46,993 bases of DNA from Bacillaceae bacterium SAS-127 (GTDB lineage Bacteria > Bacillota > Bacilli > Bacillales > Domibacillaceae), in the NCBI GenBank assembly GCA_002261155.1, contig NKXN01000041.1:1-46993 (forward strand), written 5' to 3'. The notes beneath the pieces were generated by a model, which ran no database searches, was not told the origin of the DNA, and saw only the letters and a list, made by a program, of their open reading frames with translations. How positions within the stretch are numbered: position 1 is the stretch's first letter; the number at the start of each line of letters is the position of its first letter. The translations under genes were made by a program, and so were the position numbers. Below are positions 15,574 to 24,202 of this stretch, piece by piece.

Positions 15574-16898
15574 CAACGTTGAAAGAACAACGGCAAATTC
15601 AAGTAGAGTTTCAGTCACGGATGAATGAAGATGAATTGCTGAACTGCATGCGCTGTGGTTTTTGCTTGCCGTCTTGCCCGACTTATATTGAATCGGGGCA
15701 TAAAGAAAGCCACTCTCCACGTGGTCGTATCGCTTTAATGAAAGCAGTGGTCGATGGCTTAATTGAACCGGATGAAGATGTGGAACGTTCATTAGAGCTT
15801 TGCCTCGGCTGCCGCGCCTGTGAACCAGTTTGTCCATCTGGCGTTAAATATGGTCATTTATTAGAAGAAGCTCGCGACATTATTAACCAAAATAAAAAGC
15901 ATTCCGCACCTGTTCAAGCGTTGCGTAACGTCGTCTTCAAAGGGCTGTTTCCACATCAGGAGAGAATGGTGACTGTCACTAGTTTACTCGGCTTTTATCA
16001 GCGAAGCGGTTTGCAAAAGGTTGTAAGAAAAGCAGGCTTTATGAATCTATTCCCTGAGAACTTACGTACGATGGAACGAGTGTTACCACAAGTACCGAAG
16101 AAAAAGGATATGAAAAATCGTCCGACGAATTTATCAGCCGAAGGAAAAAAAGCAGTGGCAACGGTCGCCTTTTTCTCCGGTTGTTTAATGGACACAATGT
16201 TCATGGAAACGAATAATGCGACGATGAAGTTGTTACAAAAAGCCGGCTGTAACATTACCATTCCGACAACACAAGCATGTTGTGGAGCTCTTCATGGACA
16301 TAGTGGAGAGAAAGAAGGAGCGAAAGAATTAGCTAGAAGGAACATTGCTGCCTTTGAAGCTTACCAAGTGGACTATATTATTACGAACGCTGGCGGCTGC
16401 GGAGCTTTCTTAATTGACTACGATCACTTACTGAAAGATGACCCGCAATGGGCAGAGCGGGCAAAAGCTTTTGTTGCCAAAATTAAAGACATTACGCAAA
16501 TTTTATACGAGCTGGATTTTCATAAAAAAGTACCATTGAAAATGAACAATCCGCAAATTGTCACCTATCAAGATTCCTGTCATTTGCGCAATGTGATGCG
16601 GACGTTCACTGCCCCTCGTGTTCTATTAGCAGCTATTAAAGGCGTGGAATTTAGAGAAATGGAAGAATCAGACCGTTGTTGTGGTTCAGCGGGGATTTAT
16701 AACATTGTCGAATCCGAGATGTCTATGCAGATTCTCGATCATAAAATGGAAAAGGCGAAAGCTACGGCTGCTCACACGATTGTTACAGCGAATCCAGGTT
16801 GTCTATTGCAAATGAAACTAGGGATCGAGCGTGAAGGGCTAAGTGAAAAAGTTCGTGCCGTCCATATCGTTGATTTGCTTTTAGAGGCATTAGGGTAA
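15570..16898 (+). CDS. glcF: Glycolate oxidase iron-sulfur subunit GlcF
   Basis: 442 residues. Two [4Fe-4S] motifs are visible near the N-terminus: CMRCGFCLPSCPTY and CLGCRACEPVCP. Two CCG domains follow (FFSGCLMDTMF with ACCGALHGHSGE and GGCGAFLIDY; DSCHLRNVMR with DRCCGSAGIYNI). The subunit carries electrons from GlcD to the quinone pool at the membrane. The start overlaps the glcD stop (ATGA), so the two are translationally coupled. No glcE gene is present, as in other Bacillus loci, where GlcD and GlcF suffice. Confidence 0.93.
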   Translation: MTTLKEQRQIQVEFQSRMNEDELLNCMRCGFCLPSCPTYIESGHKESHSPRGRIALMKAVVDGLIEPDEDVERSLELCLGCRACEPVCPSGVKYGHLLEEARDIINQNKKHSAPVQALRNVVFKGLFPHQERMVTVTSLLGFYQRSGLQKVVRKAGFMNLFPENLRTMERVLPQVPKKKDMKNRPTNLSAEGKKAVATVAFFSGCLMDTMFMETNNATMKLLQKAGCNITIPTTQACCGALHGHSGEKEGAKELARRNIAAFEAYQVDYIITNAGGCGAFLIDYDHLLKDDPQWAERAKAFVAKIKDITQILYELDFHKKVPLKMNNPQIVTYQDSCHLRNVMRTFTAPRVLLAAIKGVEFREMEESDRCCGSAGIYNIVESEMSMQILDHKMEKAKATAAHTIVTANPGCLLQMKLGIEREGLSEKVRAVHIVDLLLEALG

Positions 16899-16905
16899 TA
16901 TTAGT

Positions 16906-16947
16906 AAAAAAGAAGGGAGAATGATGATCATTCTCCCTTCTTTTTTA
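16906..16947 (+). terminator. Terminator of glcDF
   Basis: AAAAAAGAAGGGAGAATGAT pairs with ATCATTCTCCCTTCTTTTTT, a near-perfect 20-bp stem with T tract. Confidence 0.92.
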
Positions 16948-17069
16948 TAAAATTGTAAAATTTATGTGAAAATCATAGGTATTTGTTGACTTCTCATTCT
17001 AATAAATAGGAAAATTAACATATTACTTTGTATTTATTAGATCCTATTCTTGAGAGGCGGAACAGGCTT

Positions 17070-18362
17070 ATGCTTTTTTTAAAGAGAAAAAGCAAGATTG
17101 CAACAGAAACATATTCGTACAGTGAAGAGAAAGTCTCCATTCAACTGGCTGATCCAGAGATGAAGCTTCAGCTAGAAATGGTTCGATTAAAAGAGGAAGA
17201 TTTGCAACGGGTAAAAATGTTGGGAGCTCTTTTAACTGATCAATTAGATGATGTCATTGACCGTTTTTATCAAGTAGTGATGAAAAGCCCGGAATTAGAG
17301 TCAATTATTCAAAGCCATTCTACTATTAGTAAATTGAAAAAGGTGATTCATCGACATATTATGGAGCTGTTTGACGGAACGATTGATGCGGAGTTTATTC
17401 ATAAGAGGTTAAGTGTGGCGAAAGTACATTATCGCATTGGGTTGAAACCAAAATGGTATATGTGTGCTTTTCAAGAGCTACAAAATGGTTTGATTCAAAA
17501 GATTACCGAAAAAATTGAAGATGCAACGTTACAATATAAATGTATTTCTTCTATTTCTAAGTTATTAAGCTTTGAACAACAGCTCGTGCTAGAAGCTTAT
17601 GACAGTGAAACTCAACTAGCGATTGAACAGGAGCATGAGAAAGCCCAACTGAAAATTACGAATGCCATTGAGAAAGTATCGAATAATTTAGGGCAAATCG
17701 TTTCAGATGGGATGGAGATTGCCGATGAATTATCTCAGGATTCTAATCAGTTAAAGACTCACATTCACTCGACTAAAGAGAAAATGGAAGAGACGTGCCA
17801 ACTAGCATCAAGTGGACAAGGAACGATGGTGCAGCTGACAGAACATTTCTCGGAAATGGGAACGACGTCTTCAGATGCGTATATATTAATTGAGAAACTA
17901 TCGTCCTCTTTTGAAGAAGTGATCCGTTCGATGCAGTTGATCATTAGCATTGCGGATCAAACGAATTTATTATCTTTAAATGCAGCGATTGAAGCGGCTC
18001 GCGCTGGAGAAGCAGGAAAAGGCTTTTCGATTGTCGCACAAGAGGTAAGGAAATTGTCCGATGCGACGAAAACTTCGGCAGATTCAGTCGGTGTATTAAT
18101 TGATCAAGCGACAGTCGACATGGAACGAGTGAAAACTGTCATGCAACAGCTCGATTCACTTGTAAAAACTAATCAATCCTCTTGCTCAAGCGCTATTGCC
18201 TCTTTTAGCGATATCGTGGACTCTTTACAATTAACAGTCAATGAAATACCAGAAGCGGATCATCACATTGAACTTGTCTCTGAATCCACGAAACAGATTA
18301 ATGAGGCCATTTTGTTTATTAACGAAGCAATCGAAGCACTTAAAACAGAACAAGTGACATAA
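17070..18362 (+). CDS. hemAT: HemAT-type globin-coupled aerotaxis receptor (second copy)
   Basis: 430 residues. The sensor globin has Tyr in IDRFYQVV and the proximal His in [20 protein letters not shown], followed by the signalling domain tip [39 protein letters not shown]. It lacks membrane segments. Start at ATG 17070 is chosen because GAGAGGCGG lies about 10 bases before it and the opening MLFLKRKSK resembles other HemATs; the frame stays open back to a TTG at 17028. The globin part is divergent from the first copy (3366-4676), so this is an old paralogue and not a fresh duplication. The two may differ in oxygen affinity or ligand. Confidence 0.92.
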   Translation: MLFLKRKSKIATETYSYSEEKVSIQLADPEMKLQLEMVRLKEEDLQRVKMLGALLTDQLDDVIDRFYQVVMKSPELESIIQSHSTISKLKKVIHRHIMELFDGTIDAEFIHKRLSVAKVHYRIGLKPKWYMCAFQELQNGLIQKITEKIEDATLQYKCISSISKLLSFEQQLVLEAYDSETQLAIEQEHEKAQLKITNAIEKVSNNLGQIVSDGMEIADELSQDSNQLKTHIHSTKEKMEETCQLASSGQGTMVQLTEHFSEMGTTSSDAYILIEKLSSSFEEVIRSMQLIISIADQTNLLSLNAAIEAARAGEAGKGFSIVAQEVRKLSDATKTSADSVGVLIDQATVDMERVKTVMQQLDSLVKTNQSSCSSAIASFSDIVDSLQLTVNEIPEADHHIELVSESTKQINEAILFINEAIEALKTEQVT

Positions 18363-18363
18363 A

Positions 18364-18397
18364 GAAAGAACCTCTACACAAATGAGGTTCTTTTTTG
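18364..18397. terminator. Terminator between hemAT (second copy) and the FusB-like gene
   Basis: AAGAACCTC pairs with GAGGTTCTT, followed by a T tract. It lies between convergent genes. Confidence 0.85.
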
Positions 18398-19027
18398 TTA
18401 CTTATTTCTCGCAATGAAGTGGTGTAATTGATCCAGTGTAGTCATATTTTCATTGCATGCTTGTGGATCTTGGCAAATGTAGTTTCCTCTTTTCACAAAT
18501 GTTCCTTGTTGGGGTCCCTTGACTTCGGTCATAAACATGCCCACTTCTTCATATTGATGGCAAAGCGCACAAATGCTTTTTTTTGTGACAGGATTAAATG
18601 TTCCTTGCAGCCCAATTAGCTTATTTTCATATGGAGCGATAATAAACCTCTTATTTGAGCCCAGGTCCTCCCAGCTTAAATAAGAAATCCCTTCCCAATT
18701 CACTTCCTTTAAAAAAGAAGTCTTTAGCTTCTTTGCTTTTGGAAATAGCTTTTTCAGTGTTTGTTCTGTGACTGTTGGGAAAGGCAGCACATAAGGCTTT
18801 AATTGAGCTAACACAGCTTCGGCTTTTTCTTCAATCGTAAGGATAGGAGCAAGCACTTGCTGCTGTTCTTCATTTATATTCGGAAACAAAGCAAAGATTT
18901 TTTCTTTCGCGAGAGATTTCAACGCTTGAAGAACATCTATATCAGACACACTCGCATGACCATTCGTAAGAATCTGTGCCTGTGACTGAATAAAATGAAA
19001 TTGATCACTTCGGATAAATGGTTCCAT
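18398..19027 (-). CDS. FusB/FBP-like elongation factor G-binding protein
   Basis: 209 residues: an N-terminal helical domain (FIRSDQFHFIQSQAQILTNGH onward) and a C-terminal treble-clef zinc finger with SICALCHQYEEVG, then GNYICQDPQACNENM. The four Cys and the LHHFIARN ending match the FusB family, which binds EF-G. Acquired FusB/FusC proteins give fusidic acid resistance by freeing EF-G from the ribosome, while chromosomal homologues in Bacillales are of uncertain role. ATG at 19027 after GAGGAG is preferred to GTG at 19036, which lies inside the ribosome binding site. Confidence 0.82.
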   Translation of the reverse strand: MEPFIRSDQFHFIQSQAQILTNGHASVSDIDVLQALKSLAKEKIFALFPNINEEQQQVLAPILTIEEKAEAVLAQLKPYVLPFPTVTEQTLKKLFPKAKKLKTSFLKEVNWEGISYLSWEDLGSNKRFIIAPYENKLIGLQGTFNPVTKKSICALCHQYEEVGMFMTEVKGPQQGTFVKRGNYICQDPQACNENMTTLDQLHHFIARNK

Positions 19028-19112
19028 TCTTCTCACTCCTCTTTCGCTTTAAGTGTAAAACATTGGTTGCGCTTTAGAAAGGGAGAAAATAAGTAGGAAA
19101 TAAACTTGACTT

Positions 19113-19147
19113 AAAAAAGCGTCTTCCATTAAGAAAGAACGCTTTGT
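19113..19147 (-). terminator. Terminator of the small HTH gene
   Basis: On the reverse strand AAAGCGTTCTT faces AAGACGCTTTTTT, 8 bases after the stop codon. Confidence 0.75.
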
Positions 19148-19154
19148 ATCAGGA

Positions 19155-19418
19155 TTATTTCTTATACACAATCTTTTTAATCGTTTCCACAGAGAGGAAA
19201 TAATCTTCAGCTAGTTGTGCAATCGTTTGGCCGTTTTTAAAGGCTTGTTGAATGGAGGAGTTTCGGTTATCGAGCGTTTTTCTGCTTCCTGAACGTGTCC
19301 CCCATGGTTCGTAAGACTTTTTTTGTTTAGGGATATAGATCGTTTCCCCTTGAACATATTTTTGAATTTCAATAATTAACTGTTCTGGTAACACATTAGT
19401 TGCTTTTACATATTTCAT
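19155..19418 (-). CDS. CD3324-like small protein with C-terminal helix-turn-helix
   Basis: 87 residues. The N-terminal ATNVLPEQLIIEIQKYVQGETIYIPK is typical of the small Firmicute family annotated as CD3324-like. The C-terminal IQQAFKNGQTIAQLAEDYFLSVETIKKIVYKK is a clear HTH of the Hin/sigma-like type, so DNA binding is likely. The start at 19418 follows AGGGG at suitable spacing. The reading frame extends upstream to 19511, but that part covers structured intergenic DNA. Targets are unknown. Confidence 0.75.
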   Translation of the reverse strand: MKYVKATNVLPEQLIIEIQKYVQGETIYIPKQKKSYEPWGTRSGSRKTLDNRNSSIQQAFKNGQTIAQLAEDYFLSVETIKKIVYKK

Positions 19419-19499
19419 ATTGGTCAGCCCCTTATTTAAATAGTAAAAAATAAGGTGCAAAGCCAAATAAAATAGGCGATAGTGAGTTAAACGAACGTC

Positions 19500-19585
19500 C
19501 GCCCCATGCAAAGTATCGCCATGTTCCTATCAGGCTTTGCATGAGTCGCTCCAGACTGTGGTAAATAGAACTGATTTACCATTTG
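19500..19585. other. Paired hairpins in the intergenic region before the VTT gene
   Basis: ATGCAAAG (19506-19513) pairs with CTTTGCAT (19535-19542). TGGTAAAT (19559-19566) pairs with ATTTACCA (19574-19581), and a surrounding GTGG/CCAC can extend it. The region lies between divergent genes, contains no ORF with a ribosome binding site, and may hold operators or a leader structure. Confidence 0.4.
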
Positions 19586-19666
19586 ACCACCCCCAAGGAT
19601 TTTATTTCCTATATATTATAAGATAAAATGAAGTGTCTTGCATCTCGTTACGAAAGGAATTGAAAA

Positions 19667-20200
19667 ATGGACAACGAATGGATTCAATGGCTACCAGCTC
19701 ACCCGCTCGTCGCTATGATTGTGAGCGTCAGTTTAAATATAGTGGTGGCTATTGTCGGTGTCTTGCCGAGTGCGTTCATCACAGCGGTGAATATTGGGGT
19801 GTTTGGATTAACAGGGGGACTAGTCGTATCGATCATTGGAGAAGCGGCAGGGGCTGTCGTCAGTTTTCTTCTATATCGTCGAGGTTTGAAGAAATGGAAG
19901 CTAAAAGTAGAAAATAAATTTTTGAAAAAGCTAGAACGAACAACAGGAGTGGAAGCGATCTTTTTAGTCCTGTTCTTAAGGGTGGTTCCTTTTGTCCCTT
20001 CTGGTGCCGTGACGCTTTCGGCAGCCTTCAGTCAAATGGGTCTGCTTTCTTTCAGTGTAGCGAGTACGATTGGAAAAATTCCTTCCTTGTTCATTGAAGC
20101 GTATTCTGTGCAACAAGTGTTGCAATTAACATGGCAATGGCAGATAGGAATACTACTTGTACTCGTTATTTGCTACATCGTTTATAAGCTAGTTTCATGA
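19667..20200 (+). CDS. TVP38/TMEM64 (VTT/DedA-type) membrane protein
   Basis: 177 residues with about four to five membrane segments. The VTT core is visible: LPSAFITAVNIGVFGLTGGLVVSIIGEAAGAVVSFLLYRRG, then LRVVPFVPSGAVTLSAAFSQMGLLSFSVASTIGKIPSLFIE. VTT/DedA proteins include flippases for undecaprenyl phosphate and phosphatidylethanolamine, but this small TVP38-type subgroup is uncharacterised. AAAGGAA precedes the ATG. It is a monocistronic gene upstream of the aldehyde dehydrogenase, about 100 bases away, and they could be co-transcribed because no terminator is seen between them. Confidence 0.85.
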   Translation: MDNEWIQWLPAHPLVAMIVSVSLNIVVAIVGVLPSAFITAVNIGVFGLTGGLVVSIIGEAAGAVVSFLLYRRGLKKWKLKVENKFLKKLERTTGVEAIFLVLFLRVVPFVPSGAVTLSAAFSQMGLLSFSVASTIGKIPSLFIEAYSVQQVLQLTWQWQIGILLVLVICYIVYKLVS

Positions 20201-20299
20201 AAAATGTCTATTTAGTGACAGTTACCTCCCACATCTTATTTTTTGTTAGAATTATCCGATATTTTATATGTAATATTTAAACAGAAATGGGTGGTAGGC

Positions 20300-21757
20300 G
20301 TGAGGCGGTATCAACAGTTAAACAAAAATTTTATCAACGGGGAATGGGTCGAGGGAAGTAGTGGCCGATTTTTAGCGGATGTGAATCCATACAATGGGGA
20401 AGAGATTGCCAAGTTTCAACTGGCGAGCATCAAAGATTTAGATCATGCTTATAAAAGTGCTGATCAAGCTCGACAGGAGTGGGGGAAAGTCAATCCTTAT
20501 AAACAAAGAGAGATTTTAGAAAGTGCGGTTACTTACATACAAGCAAATAGAGAAGACATAATAGAGATTATTATTGAAGAGTTAGGCGGCACACGATTAA
20601 AGGCAAATTTTGAAATTGGGCTTGTGATCGATATCCTTAAGGAAGCAGCAACTTATCCGTTACGAATGGAAGGGAAAATTTTACCGTCGCCTGTGGATGG
20701 AAAGGAAAATCGCTTATATCGGAAGCCGGTTGGAGTGGTCGGGGTGATCAGTCCATTTAATTTCCCTTTTTTCCTTTCGATGAAGTCAGTGGCGCCAGCG
20801 ATCGGAGCAGGAAATGGTGTCGTATTAAAGCCGCATGAAGAAACGCCAATTACCGGGGGGGCGTTAATCGCTAAAATTTTTGAAGAAGCGGGAGTGCCTA
20901 AAGGGCTATTGAATGTAATTGTGACGGACATTAAAGAGATTGGCGATACGTTTGTTGGACACCCAATTCCAAATGTGATTTCGTTTACGGGTTCCACGAC
21001 AGTTGGCCGACATATTGGTCAAAAAGCGATCCAACATTTCAAAAAGCCACTACTTGAGCTCGGGGGAAATAGTGCTTTTATTATTTTAGATGATGCTGAT
21101 TTAGATTATGCAGTAGAAGCCGCGACATTTAGTCGATTTACTCACCAAGGACAAATCTGTATGTCTGCGAATCGGATTCTCGTTCATCACTCTCTTTATG
21201 AGGAGTTCAATCGTAAATTCAAAGAAAAGGTATGTTCTTTAAAAGTAGGTAATCCGAAAGAAGCGGATACGGTCATTGGTCCAGTAATGAATAAAAAACA
21301 AGCAGAGCGTCTAGAAGGGATCATTCAGCTAGCAATCGAAGAAGGAGCAACTCCGCTTTTAAAAGGAAGAATAGAAGGGACGCTTGTCCATCCGACGATC
21401 TTAATAGATGTCTCGCCTCATATGTGTGTGGCTCAAGAAGAATTATTTGGACCTGTCGTAACAGTGGCCCCATTTGATACAGATGAGGAAGCCATTGCTT
21501 TTGCGAATCATACACATTATGGGTTAAGTGGAGCTGTACATACTAGTAATATTGACCGTGGAGTGCAGTTAGCTCAACAAGTAGAAACAGGGATGATTCA
21601 TGTGAATGACATCACAATTAATGATGAGCCGATTGTCGCTTTTGGCGGTGAGAAATATTCAGGTATTGGTCGACTGAATGGAGAATGGAGCTTAGATGAG
21701 TTTACAACGATAAAGTGGATTTCCGTCAATCGTTCGAAACGGACGTTTCCATACTAA
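20300..21757 (+). CDS. yfmT: Aldehyde dehydrogenase, YfmT-like (benzaldehyde/vanillin type)
   Basis: 485 residues, the same length as B. subtilis YfmT. NAD-dependent oxidation of aromatic aldehydes to acids is the inferred reaction. Motifs are GVVGVISPFNFPFFLSMKSV, the Rossmann FTGSTTVGRHIG, the general base Glu in LLELGGNSAF, and the catalytic Cys in THQGQICMSANRI. The start is GTG at 20300 with GGGTGG before it; the residues before that in frame are not conserved-looking. A YfmS-like soluble chemoreceptor follows 24 bases downstream, the same partnership as yfmT/yfmS in B. subtilis. Confidence 0.88.
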   Translation: MRRYQQLNKNFINGEWVEGSSGRFLADVNPYNGEEIAKFQLASIKDLDHAYKSADQARQEWGKVNPYKQREILESAVTYIQANREDIIEIIIEELGGTRLKANFEIGLVIDILKEAATYPLRMEGKILPSPVDGKENRLYRKPVGVVGVISPFNFPFFLSMKSVAPAIGAGNGVVLKPHEETPITGGALIAKIFEEAGVPKGLLNVIVTDIKEIGDTFVGHPIPNVISFTGSTTVGRHIGQKAIQHFKKPLLELGGNSAFIILDDADLDYAVEAATFSRFTHQGQICMSANRILVHHSLYEEFNRKFKEKVCSLKVGNPKEADTVIGPVMNKKQAERLEGIIQLAIEEGATPLLKGRIEGTLVHPTILIDVSPHMCVAQEELFGPVVTVAPFDTDEEAIAFANHTHYGLSGAVHTSNIDRGVQLAQQVETGMIHVNDITINDEPIVAFGGEKYSGIGRLNGEWSLDEFTTIKWISVNRSKRTFPY

Positions 21758-21781
21758 TTTAATGAAAAGAGGAAGTTAAAG

Positions 21782-22636
21782 ATGAATCATGTAGACAATC
21801 AATATCATCCGATTATCCAATCTTTTTTGACGGTGGCTCCTTTGTTAAATCATTTGATCCTAGATGATGTGACGATTGGGATTTACGATACGGAAAAATT
21901 AATTATTAACATCCCAGCGAAAACATTTGCTTTACAGGTAAAGCCTGATGATCCTTTAGTTGAAGGAGATATTATCACAAATGCTATTAGACAAGGAAAG
22001 GAACAAACAGACTATGTGCCGAAAGAATTATTCGGTTTTCCACTTATAGCAAAAGCGATCCCTTTATTTGACGAACATCACCGAGTGATTGGTGGAATAG
22101 GCGTAGGAACAAGCCTTGAAAAAGCAAACCAATTGTATGAAGTGGCGGAAAACCTATCTGCAATTGTAGAGCAAACGTCCGCCACGATTAATGAAGTAGC
22201 TTCTTCTGTCAACAATTTAGCAGATCGTTCCACAAATATCGTCTCGAAAGTTAATGAAGTAGAAGATGGCGCCAAAGAAATTGGAAATATATCTGCTGCT
22301 GTTAGAGGAATATCAGAACAAAGTAATATGTTAGGACTGAATGCAGCGATTGAGGCCGCACGTGCTGGTGAAGCTGGTCGAGGTTTTTCGGTTGTTGCTG
22401 ACGAAATTCGTAAGCTTGCGAATTCATCGAAAGAAAGTGTTGGACAAGTAGATAAGATTACGATCAAAATGCAATCGATGATCGGTGATTTAACAGAGTC
22501 ATTCGATCAAATTAATGAGATTACGGAAACACAAGCAGCAGCTATTGAACAAATTTCAGCGACAGTGGCAGAGATCAGCTCCAACGCTGAACAACTATCT
22601 AAAATGGTGAAAGAAAAAATGAATACGTCCCACTAA
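21782..22636 (+). CDS. yfmS: Soluble chemoreceptor-like protein, YfmS type
   Basis: 284 residues. The first ~120 form a PAS/Cache-like cytosolic sensor ([29 protein letters not shown], then [32 protein letters not shown]). The rest is a short methyl-accepting signalling hairpin with the tip [38 protein letters not shown]. There is no membrane segment, so it should sense an intracellular signal and couple to CheA. It is 24 bases behind the aldehyde dehydrogenase with AGAGGAAG upstream, so the signal may be the aldehyde or its product. A paralogue lies at 42026-42850. Confidence 0.88.
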   Translation: MNHVDNQYHPIIQSFLTVAPLLNHLILDDVTIGIYDTEKLIINIPAKTFALQVKPDDPLVEGDIITNAIRQGKEQTDYVPKELFGFPLIAKAIPLFDEHHRVIGGIGVGTSLEKANQLYEVAENLSAIVEQTSATINEVASSVNNLADRSTNIVSKVNEVEDGAKEIGNISAAVRGISEQSNMLGLNAAIEAARAGEAGRGFSVVADEIRKLANSSKESVGQVDKITIKMQSMIGDLTESFDQINEITETQAAAIEQISATVAEISSNAEQLSKMVKEKMNTSH

Positions 22637-22645
22637 TTCAGATCA

Positions 22646-22685
22646 TAGAAGAACACCGGGTCACTTTGAGTGGCTCGATGTTCTA
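22646..22685. terminator. Bidirectional terminator between yfmS-like and GNAT genes
   Basis: AGAACA-CGGGTCACTTTGAGTGGCTCG-TGTTCT forms an imperfect long stem between the two convergent genes. Confidence 0.7.
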
Positions 22686-22691
22686 TTTAAA

Positions 22692-23147
22692 CTAGCGAAT
22701 ATACTTAATCATGGCCACTTCATCACAGCACTCTAGCTTCGGACAGTTCATGCAATCGATCCACGTTTTTTCCGGCAATTCCTCTCGATTAATGCGCTCA
22801 AACCCACATTTGGTGAAAAACTCAGTTTCATAGGTTAACGAAATGACACGCTTCACTTCTAATCTAGCTGCTTCGTTGATCACATGATCCACTAATTGTC
22901 GCCCGATTCCCTTGCCTGCATGTTCTGGCGAGACGACTAAAGAACGGACTTCCCCAAGATCCTGTCCTAACACATGCAAACCAGCGACTCCAAAAATATT
23001 CTCGCCCTCTTTCATCACATACAAGCTTTGGATTTGCTGATATAAAGATAAAAGCGAACGCGGCAACACAATCCCTTTTTCCGCATACCCTTGAATTAAT
23101 TGATAAATCGCTGGCACATCAATTGTTTTCGCATTAAAAATATTCAT
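22692..23147 (-). CDS. GNAT N-acetyltransferase, ArgA-like
   Basis: 151 residues with GNAT motif A (GEVRSLVVSPEHAGKGIGRQLVDHVINEA), the LTYETEFFTKCGFERINREELP segment seen in N-acetylglutamate synthase-type enzymes, and a C-terminal Cys cluster CMNCPKLECC. The cluster suggests metal binding or redox control and is shared by similar ArgA-like proteins. The start is chosen at the third of three tandem ATGs (23147), which has GAGGAG at 7 bases. An N-acetylation substrate cannot be named. Its arginine-biosynthesis role is only a family possibility. Confidence 0.82.
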   Translation of the reverse strand: MNIFNAKTIDVPAIYQLIQGYAEKGIVLPRSLLSLYQQIQSLYVMKEGENIFGVAGLHVLGQDLGEVRSLVVSPEHAGKGIGRQLVDHVINEAARLEVKRVISLTYETEFFTKCGFERINREELPEKTWIDCMNCPKLECCDEVAMIKYIR

Positions 23148-23259
23148 CATCATTCTCCTCATCATTCCTGTCATTGTTCATCATAAAAAGTAATTATAAT
23201 TATGCAATAAAATGATTATATATTCAATTGTTTGCTAGAAAAAAGTAAGGAACATTTCG

Positions 23260-23331
23260 ATGTGTTTAAAGTTTAAACAAGCGGATGCAGCTGTAAAAAT
23301 TCAAGACAAGGGCGAAAGAAATAATCAATAG
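23260..23331 (+). CDS. Possible 23-residue small protein
   Basis: ATG at 23260 is preceded by AAGGA at 9 bases and opens a 23-codon frame (MCLKFKQADAAVKIQDKGER) ending in TAG at 23331. A clean terminator hairpin follows within 6 bases (23337-23373). RBS, ORF and terminator in order make a minimal gene, but its shortness means it could be chance or the decayed end of something longer. Confidence 0.3.
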   Translation: MCLKFKQADAAVKIQDKGERNNQ

Positions 23332-23336
23332 CAATG

Positions 23337-23373
23337 GAAAAAAGACGAATGGATACATCGTTCGTCTTTTTAT
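23337..23373 (+). terminator. Terminator-like hairpin
   Basis: AAAGACGAA pairs with TTCGTCTTT and is followed by T residues in the forward direction. The only forward candidate upstream is the small ORF at 23260-23331. Confidence 0.65.
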
Positions 23374-23438
23374 ATTCTAATTTTTCGTCTGAAATTGGAC
23401 GAATTAATCATCATCTGAGCCAATAAATAGGCACTCTC

Positions 23439-23969
23439 TCAGTCATCTGTCTGGTTTTCTTGTGTGAAATTATTCTTTTTAAACGCTTCTTGCTCTTTCT
23501 CACTCATGATTCCTTTCGCTTTGCCGATATTTCCATCTTGTATACTCCAAATGACGTTATGATCTTCATCCACCTTTTTGAAGTTCCCTTTTCTCCAGTT
23601 TTCTAAAATCCCAAGCATTTTTTCTTTATTAGGATAGTTGTTTGCCGACACAATTTCGATGAGCTGGTCAATACGTTCAGGTGTCATTTCGATTGCTCCC
23701 CATTTGTCATCTGCAATCACAAATTGATGTGTCATTTTGTTCATCACATTTAACACTTCATCTTCGGTCGAGTCCGCCGTCACTTCACTCGGCTTTTCCT
23801 CTTGAATATTTTTCGTTTGTTGGAGATTGACTCCATCCTTTGTTACCTGTTCTCGATCGTTAAAGAAAATGATGAGTTGCATGCTGCCATAGATAATTAA
23901 AGTAATCAGTAAGATGAAAAAAAGTAAAATGATGCCTATTTTTTTTGAATTTTTTGTCGCTGGTTCCAT
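23439..23969 (-). CDS. DUF6241-like membrane-anchored protein
   Basis: 176 residues: a single N-terminal membrane anchor (KIGIILLFFILLITLIIYGSMQLIIFF) and an extracellular domain with STEDEVLNVMNKMTHQFVIADDKWGAIEMTPERIDQLIEIV, which is the pattern I associate with the DUF6241 family found in Bacilli. There are no catalytic motifs. AAAGGAG lies before ATG 23969, and I prefer it to the ATG at 23990. Function unknown; it is flanked by non-coding DNA and is probably monocistronic. Confidence 0.7.
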   Translation of the reverse strand: MEPATKNSKKIGIILLFFILLITLIIYGSMQLIIFFNDREQVTKDGVNLQQTKNIQEEKPSEVTADSTEDEVLNVMNKMTHQFVIADDKWGAIEMTPERIDQLIEIVSANNYPNKEKMLGILENWRKGNFKKVDEDHNVIWSIQDGNIGKAKGIMSEKEQEAFKKNNFTQENQTDD

Positions 23970-24202
23970 GATCGCTGCTCCTTTTTTCAAAAAGATATTC
24001 TTCCAATTATATCATATATTGGTTTTTTTGAATCCGGAAAGAGGTGTACGATTCTGCAAATCGACCCCTGCGGCTGAGTAAAAGCGCAATCCCTCTTTAC
24101 TATTTCTCATCAATTTTTAATCTAGTTATCATGCTCTTCTCTTTTTCCAACATTAGTATAGAGCTAACAAATAATAGTTAAGGGAAAGGAAGTATATAGA
24201 TC

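Noticed and set aside
15484-15837. Reverse-strand ORFs inside glcD and glcF
   Set aside because: These are shadows of genes with clear families on the forward strand and have no ribosome binding site.
19419-19511. Upstream extension of the CD3324-like gene
   Set aside because: It covers intergenic hairpin DNA and its predicted residues do not fit the family.
24030-24110. Possible structured RNA upstream of glycerate kinase (AAAGAGG ... CCTCTTT)
   Set aside because: Only the closing 7 bp and a short inner hairpin pair; there is no recognisable riboswitch core, so I do not claim it.
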